Shown piece by piece: positions 16,856 through 25,235 of a DNA stretch of 48,061 nucleotides. The stretch's first letter is position 1. The number at the start of each line of letters is the position of its first letter. The stretch is from a virus. A program made the position numbers and the translations under genes. The DNA lies in the IMG/VR virus record IMGVR_UViG_3300022939_001231, positions 1-48,061 of that record; one strand, written 5' to 3'. Below the pieces are notes generated by a model. It made no database searches, was not told the DNA's origin, and was given only the letters and a program-made list of their open reading frames with translations.

Positions 16856-17554
16856 ATGCCAGATAGACAAGTAGATGAAATTTTAGAAAAACATCGCCAT
16901 GTCATGAAGTACGATACTAGTAAAGTACCGTCTGATAGCGTTATTGATGAATTATTACAACGCACTTGGAAGGTAACTCCTGCTAAAAATCAGGTTATGC
17001 CATACAGTGTTTTTGTTTTAGGTCCTAAACATCAAGAATACAAAGATGAGATTTTTCGTTTGTGTTCATTTAATGAAGACGAACAAAATCAAAGTAATCC
17101 AAAGGAAGATGTAAACAAGGGAAACCGTAAAGGACAAAATTATAAAAATATACTTACTTGTTCACATTTGCTTATTTTTACATTACGTTTAAACACTAAG
17201 CCTAATGAATTCCAAAAAGAAATGTTGGCTAAAGGAATATATTATGATCCGTTTTTTGAAGAAGGACTTGAAGATAGTGTTCCGGCAATTTCTGTAGAAT
17301 GTGGAATATTTAGCAATACATTTAGAGCTCTTTGTATAGACAAAGGTATTGATACATCGTATACGCTTAATTTTCCTCGTAAGGTTTCTCGATGGAAAAA
17401 CATACCTTTTGTAGAAAGGAAAGTTCTTTTAATGATGACGGTAGGTTATAAAGAGTGGTACCGAACTGAAACTATCGAAAAATTTCATCTGTTCGGAAAA
17501 CCTGGTGATGATTTAAAACCAGATTACCATGAAATAGTAAAATTTGTTGAATAA
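16856..17554 (+). CDS. Nitroreductase-like flavoprotein (module 2)
   Basis: A 232-residue protein. The N-terminus (EKHRHVMKYD, then VTPAKNQVMPYSVFVLG) is the FMN-phosphate-binding start of nitroreductases, and VECGIFSNTFRALCIDKGID is the typical dimer/flavin-contact helix. It is clearly homologous to the gene at 18642 and less so to those at 12652 and 19384. It is followed after one base by a radical SAM core gene. Nitroreductase-fold enzymes can also act as dehydrogenases or flavin reductases, so reduction of a nitro group should not be assumed. A role as redox partner of the radical SAM pair is inferred. Confidence 0.75.
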   Translation: MPDRQVDEILEKHRHVMKYDTSKVPSDSVIDELLQRTWKVTPAKNQVMPYSVFVLGPKHQEYKDEIFRLCSFNEDEQNQSNPKEDVNKGNRKGQNYKNILTCSHLLIFTLRLNTKPNEFQKEMLAKGIYYDPFFEEGLEDSVPAISVECGIFSNTFRALCIDKGIDTSYTLNFPRKVSRWKNIPFVERKVLLMMTVGYKEWYRTETIEKFHLFGKPGDDLKPDYHEIVKFVE

Positions 17555-17555
17555 T

Positions 17556-18191
17556 ATGCAAGAAGAATTTAAAAATAGAAACTTTCGTAATAAAGTTTTA
17601 AATATCGAAAACACTCCTCGTTGTACTTTGGCCTGTCCTTCTTGCAAGCGTGTATCTTATTTAAATAAGCATGGATGGAAAACTAAAATACCTGGAGATG
17701 ATCTAACACCGGACCAATTCAGAAAAATTATAAAATATTTTCGAAAAATTAATTGGTGCGGACAACTTTCAGATCCAATATACGGAAAACATTTTATTGA
17801 ATTATTAGAGATATGTTATGAAACAGACACGTGGTGCAAGGTAGCAACTGCTGCATCATCTCGTTCAAAAGATTGGTATACAAGAGCATTCAAGGCAAAT
17901 CCGAAGGCTGAATGGATATTTGGAATTGACGGTCCGCCGCATCTAAGTCATCTGCATAGGATAAACCAAGACGGCGAGCATTTGTTTAAAATGATGTGTT
18001 TAGCAAAAGATTTAGGATTAGATCCTGTATGGCAGATAATTGTTTTTAGTTTTAATGAAAATTATCTTGAAGAGTGTATGACGAAAGCAAAAGAACATGA
18101 CTTAAAAGTTGATGTTATTATATCGTCAAGAGATGTTCCAAAAGATCTTTTACCAAAAAATCCAAAGTATAATGTTGATCAAAGGATATAA
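17556..18191 (+). CDS. Short radical SAM core protein (module 2)
   Basis: A 211-residue protein with CTLACPSC (residues 23-30). I chose the ATG at 17556, one base after the upstream stop; an in-frame TTG at 17544 is less likely. Like the core at 13979 it has G-x-x-SDP (GQLSDPIYGK) instead of GGE, and the shared block FGIDGPPHLSHLHRINQDG. It lacks a SPASM domain, which the next gene encodes. About 210 residues is the size of a bare radical SAM barrel. Confidence 0.8.
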   Translation: MQEEFKNRNFRNKVLNIENTPRCTLACPSCKRVSYLNKHGWKTKIPGDDLTPDQFRKIIKYFRKINWCGQLSDPIYGKHFIELLEICYETDTWCKVATAASSRSKDWYTRAFKANPKAEWIFGIDGPPHLSHLHRINQDGEHLFKMMCLAKDLGLDPVWQIIVFSFNENYLEECMTKAKEHDLKVDVIISSRDVPKDLLPKNPKYNVDQRI

Positions 18192-18192
18192 A

Positions 18193-18609
18193 ATGGGGAA
18201 AGAAGAAAGAAAATTAACAAAAAATCAAAGGCGGTTAGAAAAACAGGCTAAGAGAAATAAAAAGCCTCTTTCTCGTCCTAAGCGTGTACTTGATCCAAAA
18301 TGTATCAATTCAGAACAACAAATTTGCTTATCATCTCAAGGATATTTCACTCCTTGTTGTTGGTTTGACGACAATTTAAAAAGAACTGAAGTATGGGTGC
18401 GTAATTTCTTTGAAGAGCATTTGCATATTAATAATAATAATGACATAGAAGACATATTTAACAGTAAGGAATGGACAGAATTTTATGATATGATAGTAAA
18501 CAGTCCAAATTCTGCACCTAGAACATGTTGGGAAATGTGTGGTAGTAACTTAATTACAGAAAAGTTACTAGATACCAACGACAGTATCGAAGTTAGGATT
18601 AGACATTGA
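18193..18609 (+). CDS. Stand-alone SPASM-type cluster-binding protein (module 2)
   Basis: A 138-residue protein. The start is ATG at 18193, one base after the upstream stop, with AAAGGA as ribosome-binding site. A very basic N-terminus of about 35 residues (KEERKLTKNQRRLEKQAK) is followed by DPKC, GYFTPCCWFDD, EDIFNSKEW and TCWEMC. This is the same cysteine layout as the proteins at 14538 and 20713. It probably carries auxiliary Fe-S clusters for the radical SAM core encoded just before it. The basic leader is longer than in the other two copies. Confidence 0.75.
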   Translation: MGKEERKLTKNQRRLEKQAKRNKKPLSRPKRVLDPKCINSEQQICLSSQGYFTPCCWFDDNLKRTEVWVRNFFEEHLHINNNNDIEDIFNSKEWTEFYDMIVNSPNSAPRTCWEMCGSNLITEKLLDTNDSIEVRIRH

Positions 18610-18641
18610 GAAATAACATAAGTACTACACAGGGGATAATT

Positions 18642-19328
18642 ATGAGCATAGACGAAATACTACAAAAAAGAAGATATGTTAGAAGATATGACAAAAACGC
18701 CAAAATACCAGAATCGTTGATAAACAGTCTTTTACAAAGAACTTGGCGTGTAACACCTTCTAAAAATAATTTTATGCCTTATATGGTCCATGTTATAGGT
18801 AATAAGCCTGAACATCAGAAATATAAAGAAGCAGTGTATCTTAATGCAGCTCAAAACGAAGGTAACCACGACGGCGTTCCGGATCCTCTTAACGAACGTT
18901 ATAGTGAAAATTTACCTAACTATCATAATATTCTAAATTGTTCTTATTTAATCATTCCTACATTAAGATTAGAAGACAAGCCAAATAGATTTCAACAATA
19001 CCTAATAAAAAGAGGACACAAGTACGAAGCAACAGATCCTAAAGCAGTTGATAATTTATATGCTTCAGCTGCTTTTGAAGTGGGGCTATTTTGTGATACA
19101 TTTAGTGCATTGTGCCTTGAAAATGATATTGATGTATCTTTTACAGGATGTTTTTCAAAAAACATGTCGACATGGACAGAACTACCTTTCTTGAAAAAAC
19201 CTCCATTAATATTAATGACTGTTGGTAAGGGAGAGTTGTACAGGCAAGAAGATCCAACAATGGCTCATGTTCTTAAAAACGATCTACGGCCGGACTATGA
19301 TCGAATTGTTAATTTTGTTCGTTCATAA
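18642..19328 (+). CDS. Nitroreductase-like flavoprotein
   Basis: A 228-residue protein. The ATG at 18642 is chosen because AGGGG lies 5 bases upstream and the N-terminus then aligns with the gene at 16856. It shows the classic nitroreductase opening (QKRRYVRRYDKNAKIP), VTPSKNNFMPYMVHVIG, and the helix FEVGLFCDTFSALCLENDID. It is the closest paralogue of the 16856 protein. It sits between the SPASM gene of module 2 and a second nitroreductase gene with its own promoter, so it could serve either module. Confidence 0.75.
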   Translation: MSIDEILQKRRYVRRYDKNAKIPESLINSLLQRTWRVTPSKNNFMPYMVHVIGNKPEHQKYKEAVYLNAAQNEGNHDGVPDPLNERYSENLPNYHNILNCSYLIIPTLRLEDKPNRFQQYLIKRGHKYEATDPKAVDNLYASAAFEVGLFCDTFSALCLENDIDVSFTGCFSKNMSTWTELPFLKKPPLILMTVGKGELYRQEDPTMAHVLKNDLRPDYDRIVNFVRS

Positions 19329-19331
19329 TTC

Positions 19332-19360
19332 TTGACAAACTCTTTTTTAGAGCGTATAAT
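19332..19360 (+). promoter_or_regulatory. Consensus sigma-70 promoter of module 3
   Basis: TTGACA at 19332-19337, a 17-base spacer, and TATAAT at 19355-19360: both hexamers are perfect. The ATG at 19384 follows, with TAGAGG as ribosome-binding site. It is the only clear host-type promoter inside the 12-32 kb part of the island and allows module 3 and the downstream genes to be expressed independently. Confidence 0.85.
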
Positions 19361-19383
19361 AATATTAATAGTAGAGGTATTCG

Positions 19384-20094
19384 ATGAAAGATACAATAAA
19401 AAGTGCAGTTGATATAGCTCAAAGAGCTCAAAGAAACTATGACTTATCCAAGTCAATTCCTAGTGACGATCTACAAACTCTAATTTATGCTGCGACTAAC
19501 TGCCCATCGAAACAAAACGAAACACACTATCAGTTAAAAGTTTACACAGATCAAGATATCATAAGAAGTATATACAACACTACTAAAAAGTTTACTATGC
19601 GTAATAGAGATCATCTTAACGAAATGTATGCAGTAGATGGAAAACTTATAGCAAAAGATAAGGCAATACATAACTCTCAGATACTAGCAAATGCATTATT
19701 TGTGTATATAGAAGATGACGGTCAAGCCCGCGGAGGCACTCACTTAAGAGCGCAAAAAAATCGTAGTACTTCGCCGATGCGGACATACGAAGAACAAAGA
19801 AATTTTTCAATTGGCATATCAGTTGGACAACTAACACTAACTTCTGCACTGCTAGGTTATAGAACAGGAGTTTGTTCAGCATATGAACAAGATGAAGTAA
19901 GAGAAATTACAAAATCAACCCGTAATATTAAATTATTAGTTGGAGTTGGGTATGAGAATGTCGGAGTAGATCGACAACTACATGCCGAAACGTTAAACAA
20001 AGATATATGGGAACCTTTGCGTAACGGAGATCCTGACGAGCTTTGGAGATTTCCTAGTTTCCCCAAAAACATAAGAGTGACTATCAATGAATAA
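19384..20094 (+). CDS. Nitroreductase-like protein (module 3)
   Basis: A 236-residue protein whose first 60 residues (QRAQRNYDLSKSIPSDD, then NCPSKQNETHYQLKVYT) align with residues about 177-220 of the fusion protein at 12652. It represents that protein's nitroreductase half without the structural-type domain. The flavin-site helix is ISVGQLTLTSALLGYRTG. It is less like the genes at 16856 and 18642, so two nitroreductase subtypes are present in the window. It is translated behind a consensus promoter and overlaps the next radical SAM gene by 8 bases. Confidence 0.7.
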   Translation: MKDTIKSAVDIAQRAQRNYDLSKSIPSDDLQTLIYAATNCPSKQNETHYQLKVYTDQDIIRSIYNTTKKFTMRNRDHLNEMYAVDGKLIAKDKAIHNSQILANALFVYIEDDGQARGGTHLRAQKNRSTSPMRTYEEQRNFSIGISVGQLTLTSALLGYRTGVCSAYEQDEVREITKSTRNIKLLVGVGYENVGVDRQLHAETLNKDIWEPLRNGDPDELWRFPSFPKNIRVTINE

Positions 20095-20716
20095 ATCTAT
20101 TCAAAAGTTTTTTGCACGAAGATCGGTTAATATAGATATTACACATCGTTGTTCGTTAGAATGTCCGAGATGTCCTAGACAATACTTGTTTAAGGATAAA
20201 GGGCTTACAGTACCCGGCGACGATCTTAGTATGGAAAATTTTAAAAAAGTTTTGCGTTTTATGAATCACATAGACTTTGAAGGACAATACTCAGATCCAG
20301 TACACCATCCTAAGTTTATTGAGTATTTAAAAATGTGTCGAGACAAGGTTTCCTGTGAAATACATAACGGATCATCACAAAAACCTAAAAGATGGTATAT
20401 TGAAGCATTTGAAGCAAATCCAAATGCTCATTGGGTATTTTCAATAGATGGCCTTCCAGAAGAAAGCCATATCTATCGTGTAAACCAAGACGGAAAAAAG
20501 TTATACGATATTATGAAAGAGTCAACAAAGTATCTGAAAAGAAAACCAACTTGGCAATATATCATATTCAGTTACAATGAAGATCATATAGATCAGGCAA
20601 TTGAATTAGCAAAAGAAGCAGGTGTTAACTTTTATCTTTTACAAAGTTCGAGATGGCTCGACGACGATGATCCGTTAATTCCAAAAAACCCAAAATATAG
20701 GATGTCAACAAAATGA
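20087..20716 (+). CDS. Short radical SAM core protein (module 3)
   Basis: A 209-residue protein with CSLECPRC (residues 22-29), GQYSDPVHHP in place of GGE, and FSIDGLPEESHIYRVNQDG, the block conserved in all three short cores. No SPASM domain is attached; the following gene, overlapping by 4 bases, supplies it. The start is ATG at 20087 within the end of the nitroreductase gene. Function as in the other modules: radical chemistry on an unidentified substrate, probably peptide-like because SPASM enzymes usually act on peptides. Confidence 0.8.
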   Translation: MNKSIQKFFARRSVNIDITHRCSLECPRCPRQYLFKDKGLTVPGDDLSMENFKKVLRFMNHIDFEGQYSDPVHHPKFIEYLKMCRDKVSCEIHNGSSQKPKRWYIEAFEANPNAHWVFSIDGLPEESHIYRVNQDGKKLYDIMKESTKYLKRKPTWQYIIFSYNEDHIDQAIELAKEAGVNFYLLQSSRWLDDDDPLIPKNPKYRMSTK

Positions 20717-21078
20717 GTGAAGAAAAAGTAATTTTAGATCCAATGTGTTTTTACGGTGATTTTCCTTTGTCAATTACTAATACAGGAGAATTAATTCCTT
20801 GTTGTTATTGCGACGATCCTGATACGTTGAACGATCCGTCATTTAAAAAACTTTTAGCAGTAAGTAATATAAAAGATTACGAACGCTTAGAAGATATTAT
20901 GAATACAAAAGAATGGCGCAAGTTTGCAAAAAGGTTAACAAAAAATCAAGGACCTCCTGCATGCATTAACACTTGTAGACGCAGAGAAGATCCAGAAGAC
21001 ATTATAAGAAAAGATACTTGGATAAATCCAAACGATACTACAAAAACAAAAACAAGAAGAGCAGGACCACAAACATGA
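20713..21078 (+). CDS. Stand-alone SPASM-type cluster-binding protein (module 3)
   Basis: A 121-residue protein with DPMC, G-x-x-IPCCYCDD, EDIMNTKEW and ACINTC, the same order of cysteines and flanking residues as the two other stand-alone SPASM proteins. Here the aromatic after CC is Tyr and is followed by an extra Cys. It has a short acidic N-terminus instead of the basic leader of module 2, and a basic tail (KTKTRRAG). It is coupled to its neighbours by ATGA overlaps on both sides. Confidence 0.75.
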   Translation: MSEEKVILDPMCFYGDFPLSITNTGELIPCCYCDDPDTLNDPSFKKLLAVSNIKDYERLEDIMNTKEWRKFAKRLTKNQGPPACINTCRRREDPEDIIRKDTWINPNDTTKTKTRRAGPQT

Positions 21079-21914
21079 TTACACTAGCAGATCTTAAAGG
21101 ATCAGAATACTTAACAGTAGACTTTTATTTGTCAAAGTCCTGCAATAAGAATTGTCATTATTGCACAGCATGGACACTTGAAATGCGTAACTTAGATGTT
21201 GATATGGATTTTGTAAGAAATACAGTCAAGTATCTAAGTCCGTATAAGACTAGAATTTGTTTGCTTGGTGGCGAACCAGGTTTGATTAAAAACCTAGATG
21301 AGGTTATTGCTGAGATTAAGAAATATCCTAATCTTATAGTACAGGTTCTTTCCAATTCTCTTGTAAGAAAGTTTTATCCGCACATATTAGAAGATCCGGA
21401 CATTATCTATATTGAACATCTGGTTCTTGATTTTTATGAAGACAGAATCGAAAAACTAGGTAATTATGATTTCTTTGAAGAAAACGATAAAAATAATTAC
21501 AACTTGATTATCAAAACACCAAATTACTTCAAATACAGAGAAAACTTTGATTTGTCTGTAGTAGATCATAAAAATACAGAATTTAAAGAATATAATTCAC
21601 GTTCTCCGAAGTTCTTCAAAGATCATACACTTGTACAAGCACCTGAACTTAACAGAAGAATTTGTGCTAAGTTTCCACTAGTACCAGTAGTTGACTTTGA
21701 AATTAAAAAGATTAGACATTGTAGCCGTAAGGCAATTAATGGCTCGAGAGAATTTGATGTTACAAAAGAAAATATTGACAAAATGATGAACTTTGATTTG
21801 TTTGAATTTGAAGAATACTGCAAAGTTTGTATGGACGAGATTCCAAGACGTCCGGATATTATTGTTAATAAGATACTTGAAAAGATTGATGTTGTTGAAG
21901 AGGCGGTAGTATGA
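21075..21914 (+). CDS. Radical SAM protein, single-gene form
   Basis: A 279-residue protein. The start is ATG at 21075 (ATGA overlap, AGAGCAGGA upstream). The cluster motif CNKNCHYC is at residues 23-30 and LLGGEPGL gives the standard GGE motif missing from the three short cores. Toward the C-terminus, C-A-K-F, H-C-S-R-K and Y-C-K-V-C form a cysteine set consistent with a built-in SPASM-like domain. It therefore differs in architecture from the split modules it follows. It overlaps the carbamoyltransferase gene by 4 bases. Confidence 0.8.
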   Translation: MITLADLKGSEYLTVDFYLSKSCNKNCHYCTAWTLEMRNLDVDMDFVRNTVKYLSPYKTRICLLGGEPGLIKNLDEVIAEIKKYPNLIVQVLSNSLVRKFYPHILEDPDIIYIEHLVLDFYEDRIEKLGNYDFFEENDKNNYNLIIKTPNYFKYRENFDLSVVDHKNTEFKEYNSRSPKFFKDHTLVQAPELNRRICAKFPLVPVVDFEIKKIRHCSRKAINGSREFDVTKENIDKMMNFDLFEFEEYCKVCMDEIPRRPDIIVNKILEKIDVVEEAVV

Positions 21915-23425
21915 AGAAAATTTACTCGGTAGCAGTAAATATACATGACCATAATTCTTATGACGGTGAATTCCACTATCAAGCCGAACGCTATACTCGT
22001 AGAAAACATAACCTAAATAGAGAAAACTCTCATGATCCTACTTATAGTAGAGAGTTCTTTTCCAATCTATTCTTACCAAAGTATAAAAATCAAGGCAAAG
22101 ATGAAATTTTTGCATTTACAGTTTCAAATTTAGGACAACAATTTGTTATTGACCTTATTGAAGAAAATATGTCTGACAAAGATTTCTTAGATTTTATGCC
22201 TGAAAACCTATGGGATTATTACCAAACAGATTCTTATTATTATATTGATCACCATCAGTCACATGCTGCTTATGCATTTTTAAGTTCCGGCTACGAAGAA
22301 TCAGATATTTTAGCAATTGACGGCAGAGGCTGGCAGTTTAATTGTATTTTTATTGACAAAGATGGTAAGATTACTAACTTAAACAAAGAACTGTCAGTTG
22401 GCGGACTTTGGAATAGATTGTCACAAGACATTGGGCTTGGATACTTGGGCGCAGGTAAGACAATGGGATTGGCAGCATATGGCGGATATAACGCAGAAAT
22501 ACATGATATGATTAATCAGTATTTAGATAACCCTAACCATAGACTTCCAGACGGCTCTAAAAAAATACTAGAACGTATTCCTAAAGAAGATGTAGCATTT
22601 ACATTACAACTTGTAACAGAAGAACTAGTTAAAAAACATGTATATCCGTTAAAAACTTGCGATAGTCTTTGTATTGCAGGAGGCGTTGCATATAACGGCT
22701 ATATGAATGAAGAGTTTACAAAGCATTATACGAACGTACATGTACCACCAGCAGCAGGAGACGAAGGCCAAGCAATTGGAACATACATGCATGCTGATTA
22801 CATTCTTAATAAGAACATTCATGTTCCGACAGTTTATGCTGGGCAAGAATATGAAGTAGATACTAGCATTTTTCAAGGACTAAACTTTGAAAAATTACCA
22901 TTTGATAAACTTGTTGTACATGTTGCCAACGGAATTGCTAACGGAAAGATTGTAGGATGGCATCAAGGTAAGTCTGAAAGTGGTAATCGTGCATTAGGTA
23001 ACAGAAGTATTTTAGCAGACCCAAGAAATCCTGATATAAAAGACATTATCAATAGTAAGATTAAACTGCGTGAAGACTTTCGTCCTTTTGCTCCTTCTGT
23101 TTTAGAAGAGCATTACGAAGAATACTTTGACACTAACCAAACAAGTCCGTATATGAGCCGTATTATGCCTGTTATTAGTGATAAGATTCCTGGTGTTACA
23201 CACGTAGACGGTACAGCACGTATACAAACTGTTACAAGAGAGTTTAATGAACGCTATTATGACCTAATTAATGAATTTTATAAACTAACAGGCATTCCTA
23301 TGTTACTCAATACCAGTTTTAACTGTCAAGAGCCTATTGTAGAAACTCCGGAAGATGCTATAAACACTTTTAATAAGTGTGGATTAGATTGGCTTGTTAT
23401 TGGCGACTATATTGTAAAGAAGTGA
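21911..23425 (+). CDS. NodU/TobZ-type O-carbamoyltransferase
   Basis: A 504-residue protein. The N-terminal part has the IHDHNS and ERYTRRKH motifs, DHHQSHAAYAF, a metal-binding histidine cluster, and ILAIDGRG. The C-terminal part has GKSESGNRALGNRSILADPR, DFRPFAPSVL and MLLNTSFNCQEPIVETP. These are the two domains of carbamoyltransferases that move a carbamoyl group from carbamoyl phosphate via carbamoyl-adenylate to a hydroxyl, usually on a sugar. It is somewhat short for the family (commonly about 550-600). It sits with a sugar aminotransferase and glycosyltransferases, consistent with glycan decoration. Confidence 0.9.
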   Translation: MKKIYSVAVNIHDHNSYDGEFHYQAERYTRRKHNLNRENSHDPTYSREFFSNLFLPKYKNQGKDEIFAFTVSNLGQQFVIDLIEENMSDKDFLDFMPENLWDYYQTDSYYYIDHHQSHAAYAFLSSGYEESDILAIDGRGWQFNCIFIDKDGKITNLNKELSVGGLWNRLSQDIGLGYLGAGKTMGLAAYGGYNAEIHDMINQYLDNPNHRLPDGSKKILERIPKEDVAFTLQLVTEELVKKHVYPLKTCDSLCIAGGVAYNGYMNEEFTKHYTNVHVPPAAGDEGQAIGTYMHADYILNKNIHVPTVYAGQEYEVDTSIFQGLNFEKLPFDKLVVHVANGIANGKIVGWHQGKSESGNRALGNRSILADPRNPDIKDIINSKIKLREDFRPFAPSVLEEHYEEYFDTNQTSPYMSRIMPVISDKIPGVTHVDGTARIQTVTREFNERYYDLINEFYKLTGIPMLLNTSFNCQEPIVETPEDAINTFNKCGLDWLVIGDYIVKK

Positions 23426-23429
23426 AACT

Positions 23430-25235
23430 ATGATTGAACGTGACGATTTAGGATTTTTAGAAAATGTTTTTAGTTTACAACCTAAAACGACGGATGTTGA
23501 CTTATTTTTCTTAAGATCTATCTTAACAGCGATGAGAGACAACGAAGAAAGGTCAGAAGATATTAAAGACTCTTTCAGTAGAAATCAATATGCTGCAAAA
23601 GAAAAACTTGTTGGATTACTCGATCAAATTGGAGTATTTGATAAACCTGTAAATGCAGTTATCTTTGGTTGTTGGTATGGAAGTGTTATTATACCCATGC
23701 TAACAAAGAAGAAAGTAAAAAGTATAGTTGGTATTGATCAAGATGAAGATGTAATACGTATTGCAAAAAACAAGTTTTGGGCAAACAACGAAAAAGTCGA
23801 GCTTGTTAATGGTAATGTGTTTGGCGAATATCGTAAAAAATATGAAAAAGCAAACCTTTTTATAAACACATCTTGTGAACATATGCCTCCAATGAAAGAT
23901 TGGCCTTTCTGGTCAAAGTTAAGGCATGACACTTATTTTGCATTTCAGTCAAATAACATGTACGGAATTGAAGGTCATATCAATTGCGTTAAAACTATTG
24001 AAGATTTTAAAGATCAGTTGCCAGAGCATGCAGAAGTTTTATTACAAGATGAACTAGAAGATGAAAGAGGAACTCGATTTACTCTTGTCGGAAGAATATT
24101 TAATCCAGAACATGATATTGTAACTCCAGATCTTGTTCCTGCAATGATAACAGATTCTTTTAGAAATAACCATTTTAGATCTAAACAAAGACTTGTATCG
24201 TTTTTAGAAAAAAATAAGATTTTAGACAGAGGCGTAACTAACGTAACAGTGTTTGGTGGCTGGAATGGAAGTTTAGTAGCATCATTTCTATCAGAAAAGG
24301 TAAAAGATATAACATTAATTGATAGTAATAATCTTGTACTACGGAATGTTAGAAATCAAGTGTTGTCCAATTATAAAAACATAGATTATATTTTTGGTGA
24401 TGCGTTTAGCAAAAGTAATTTAAAACGGTTAGAAGAAAGTCACGTTATAATTAATACAGCATGTGAACACATGCCGCCAATGAAATATTGGCCTTTTTGG
24501 AAAAAAATGAAACCCGGAACTTATGTTGCATTTCAGTCTAACAATATAAAAAAAGACGGGCATACAAATGCTGCTAAATCACTAGAAGATTTTAAAAATC
24601 AGTTACCATCAAACTTAATCATTCTCTATGATGACGAAATACGAGAATCATTTGGAGATAGATATACTATTGTAGGAATGTTACCAATTCCTGATGGAAC
24701 ACCAAATTATATAATAAGACAAAAACAAGACAGCGAAAATAAAAGAAATAAACTACTTTCTAAAATTAAGGGTTTTGAAATTAATAATGAAACTGAAGTT
24801 GTAGTTTTTGGTGCAAAGTCAAGTTCTAAATTTATATTAGATTTAGCATCCAATGCAAAGCGGGTGACATTATTAGACCTTGATGATGATTTAACAAAAT
24901 ATCTTGAAAAAGACATTTTTACAGATCTTAATAATGTTGATTTTATACACGACAATGCATGGACCAAAGATGCTTCAAGATATAAAGATGCTGGAGTGTT
25001 TATTAATACAATTTGTGAACACATGCCGCCAATGAAGGATTGGCAAATAATGCCTTGGTTCCAGCCAGGCACATATGTTGTTTTTGAATCAAATAATAAT
25101 CCAAACGAGTTGCATACTAATGGTGTAGGTTCTCTAAAAGAATTTAGAGAGCAACTGCCTAAAAACATTAGAGTTTTAGCAGAAGATGATACAGATAATT
25201 TAATTATTGTAGGTAAAATTTTGGAAGGCAAATAG
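23430..25235 (+). CDS. Triple methyltransferase-like protein
   Basis: A 601-residue protein made of three homologous Rossmann domains (about residues 30-224, 235-417 and 433-598). Each has a glycine-rich strand-turn (VIFGCWYGS, VFGGWNGS, VFGAKSSS), an acidic residue ending the second strand (GIDQD, LIDSN, LLDLD), the signature CEHMPPMK (residues 149, 345, 529) and a (F/V)-x-F-(Q/E)-SNN strand. The layout fits class I SAM-dependent methyltransferases. The third domain has lost the Gly pattern and may not bind SAM. It is close behind the carbamoyltransferase and immediately before an oxygenase gene. The methyl acceptor is unknown. Confidence 0.7.
   Translation: MIERDDLGFLENVFSLQPKTTDVDLFFLRSILTAMRDNEERSEDIKDSFSRNQYAAKEKLVGLLDQIGVFDKPVNAVIFGCWYGSVIIPMLTKKKVKSIVGIDQDEDVIRIAKNKFWANNEKVELVNGNVFGEYRKKYEKANLFINTSCEHMPPMKDWPFWSKLRHDTYFAFQSNNMYGIEGHINCVKTIEDFKDQLPEHAEVLLQDELEDERGTRFTLVGRIFNPEHDIVTPDLVPAMITDSFRNNHFRSKQRLVSFLEKNKILDRGVTNVTVFGGWNGSLVASFLSEKVKDITLIDSNNLVLRNVRNQVLSNYKNIDYIFGDAFSKSNLKRLEESHVIINTACEHMPPMKYWPFWKKMKPGTYVAFQSNNIKKDGHTNAAKSLEDFKNQLPSNLIILYDDEIRESFGDRYTIVGMLPIPDGTPNYIIRQKQDSENKRNKLLSKIKGFEINNETEVVVFGAKSSSKFILDLASNAKRVTLLDLDDDLTKYLEKDIFTDLNNVDFIHDNAWTKDASRYKDAGVFINTICEHMPPMKDWQIMPWFQPGTYVVFESNNNPNELHTNGVGSLKEFREQLPKNIRVLAEDDTDNLIIVGKILEGK

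Noticed and set aside
17544-17555. TTG at 17544 as start of the second short radical SAM core
   Set aside because: ATG at 17556 lies just after the upstream stop and gives a length matching the other cores; the extra residues (LNN) are derived from the upstream gene's end.
24707-25231. A 174-residue open frame on the - strand
   Set aside because: It lies wholly within the third domain of the methyltransferase-like protein, whose frame is supported by homology to the two other domains. The antisense protein shows no motif and a composition expected of a shadow.
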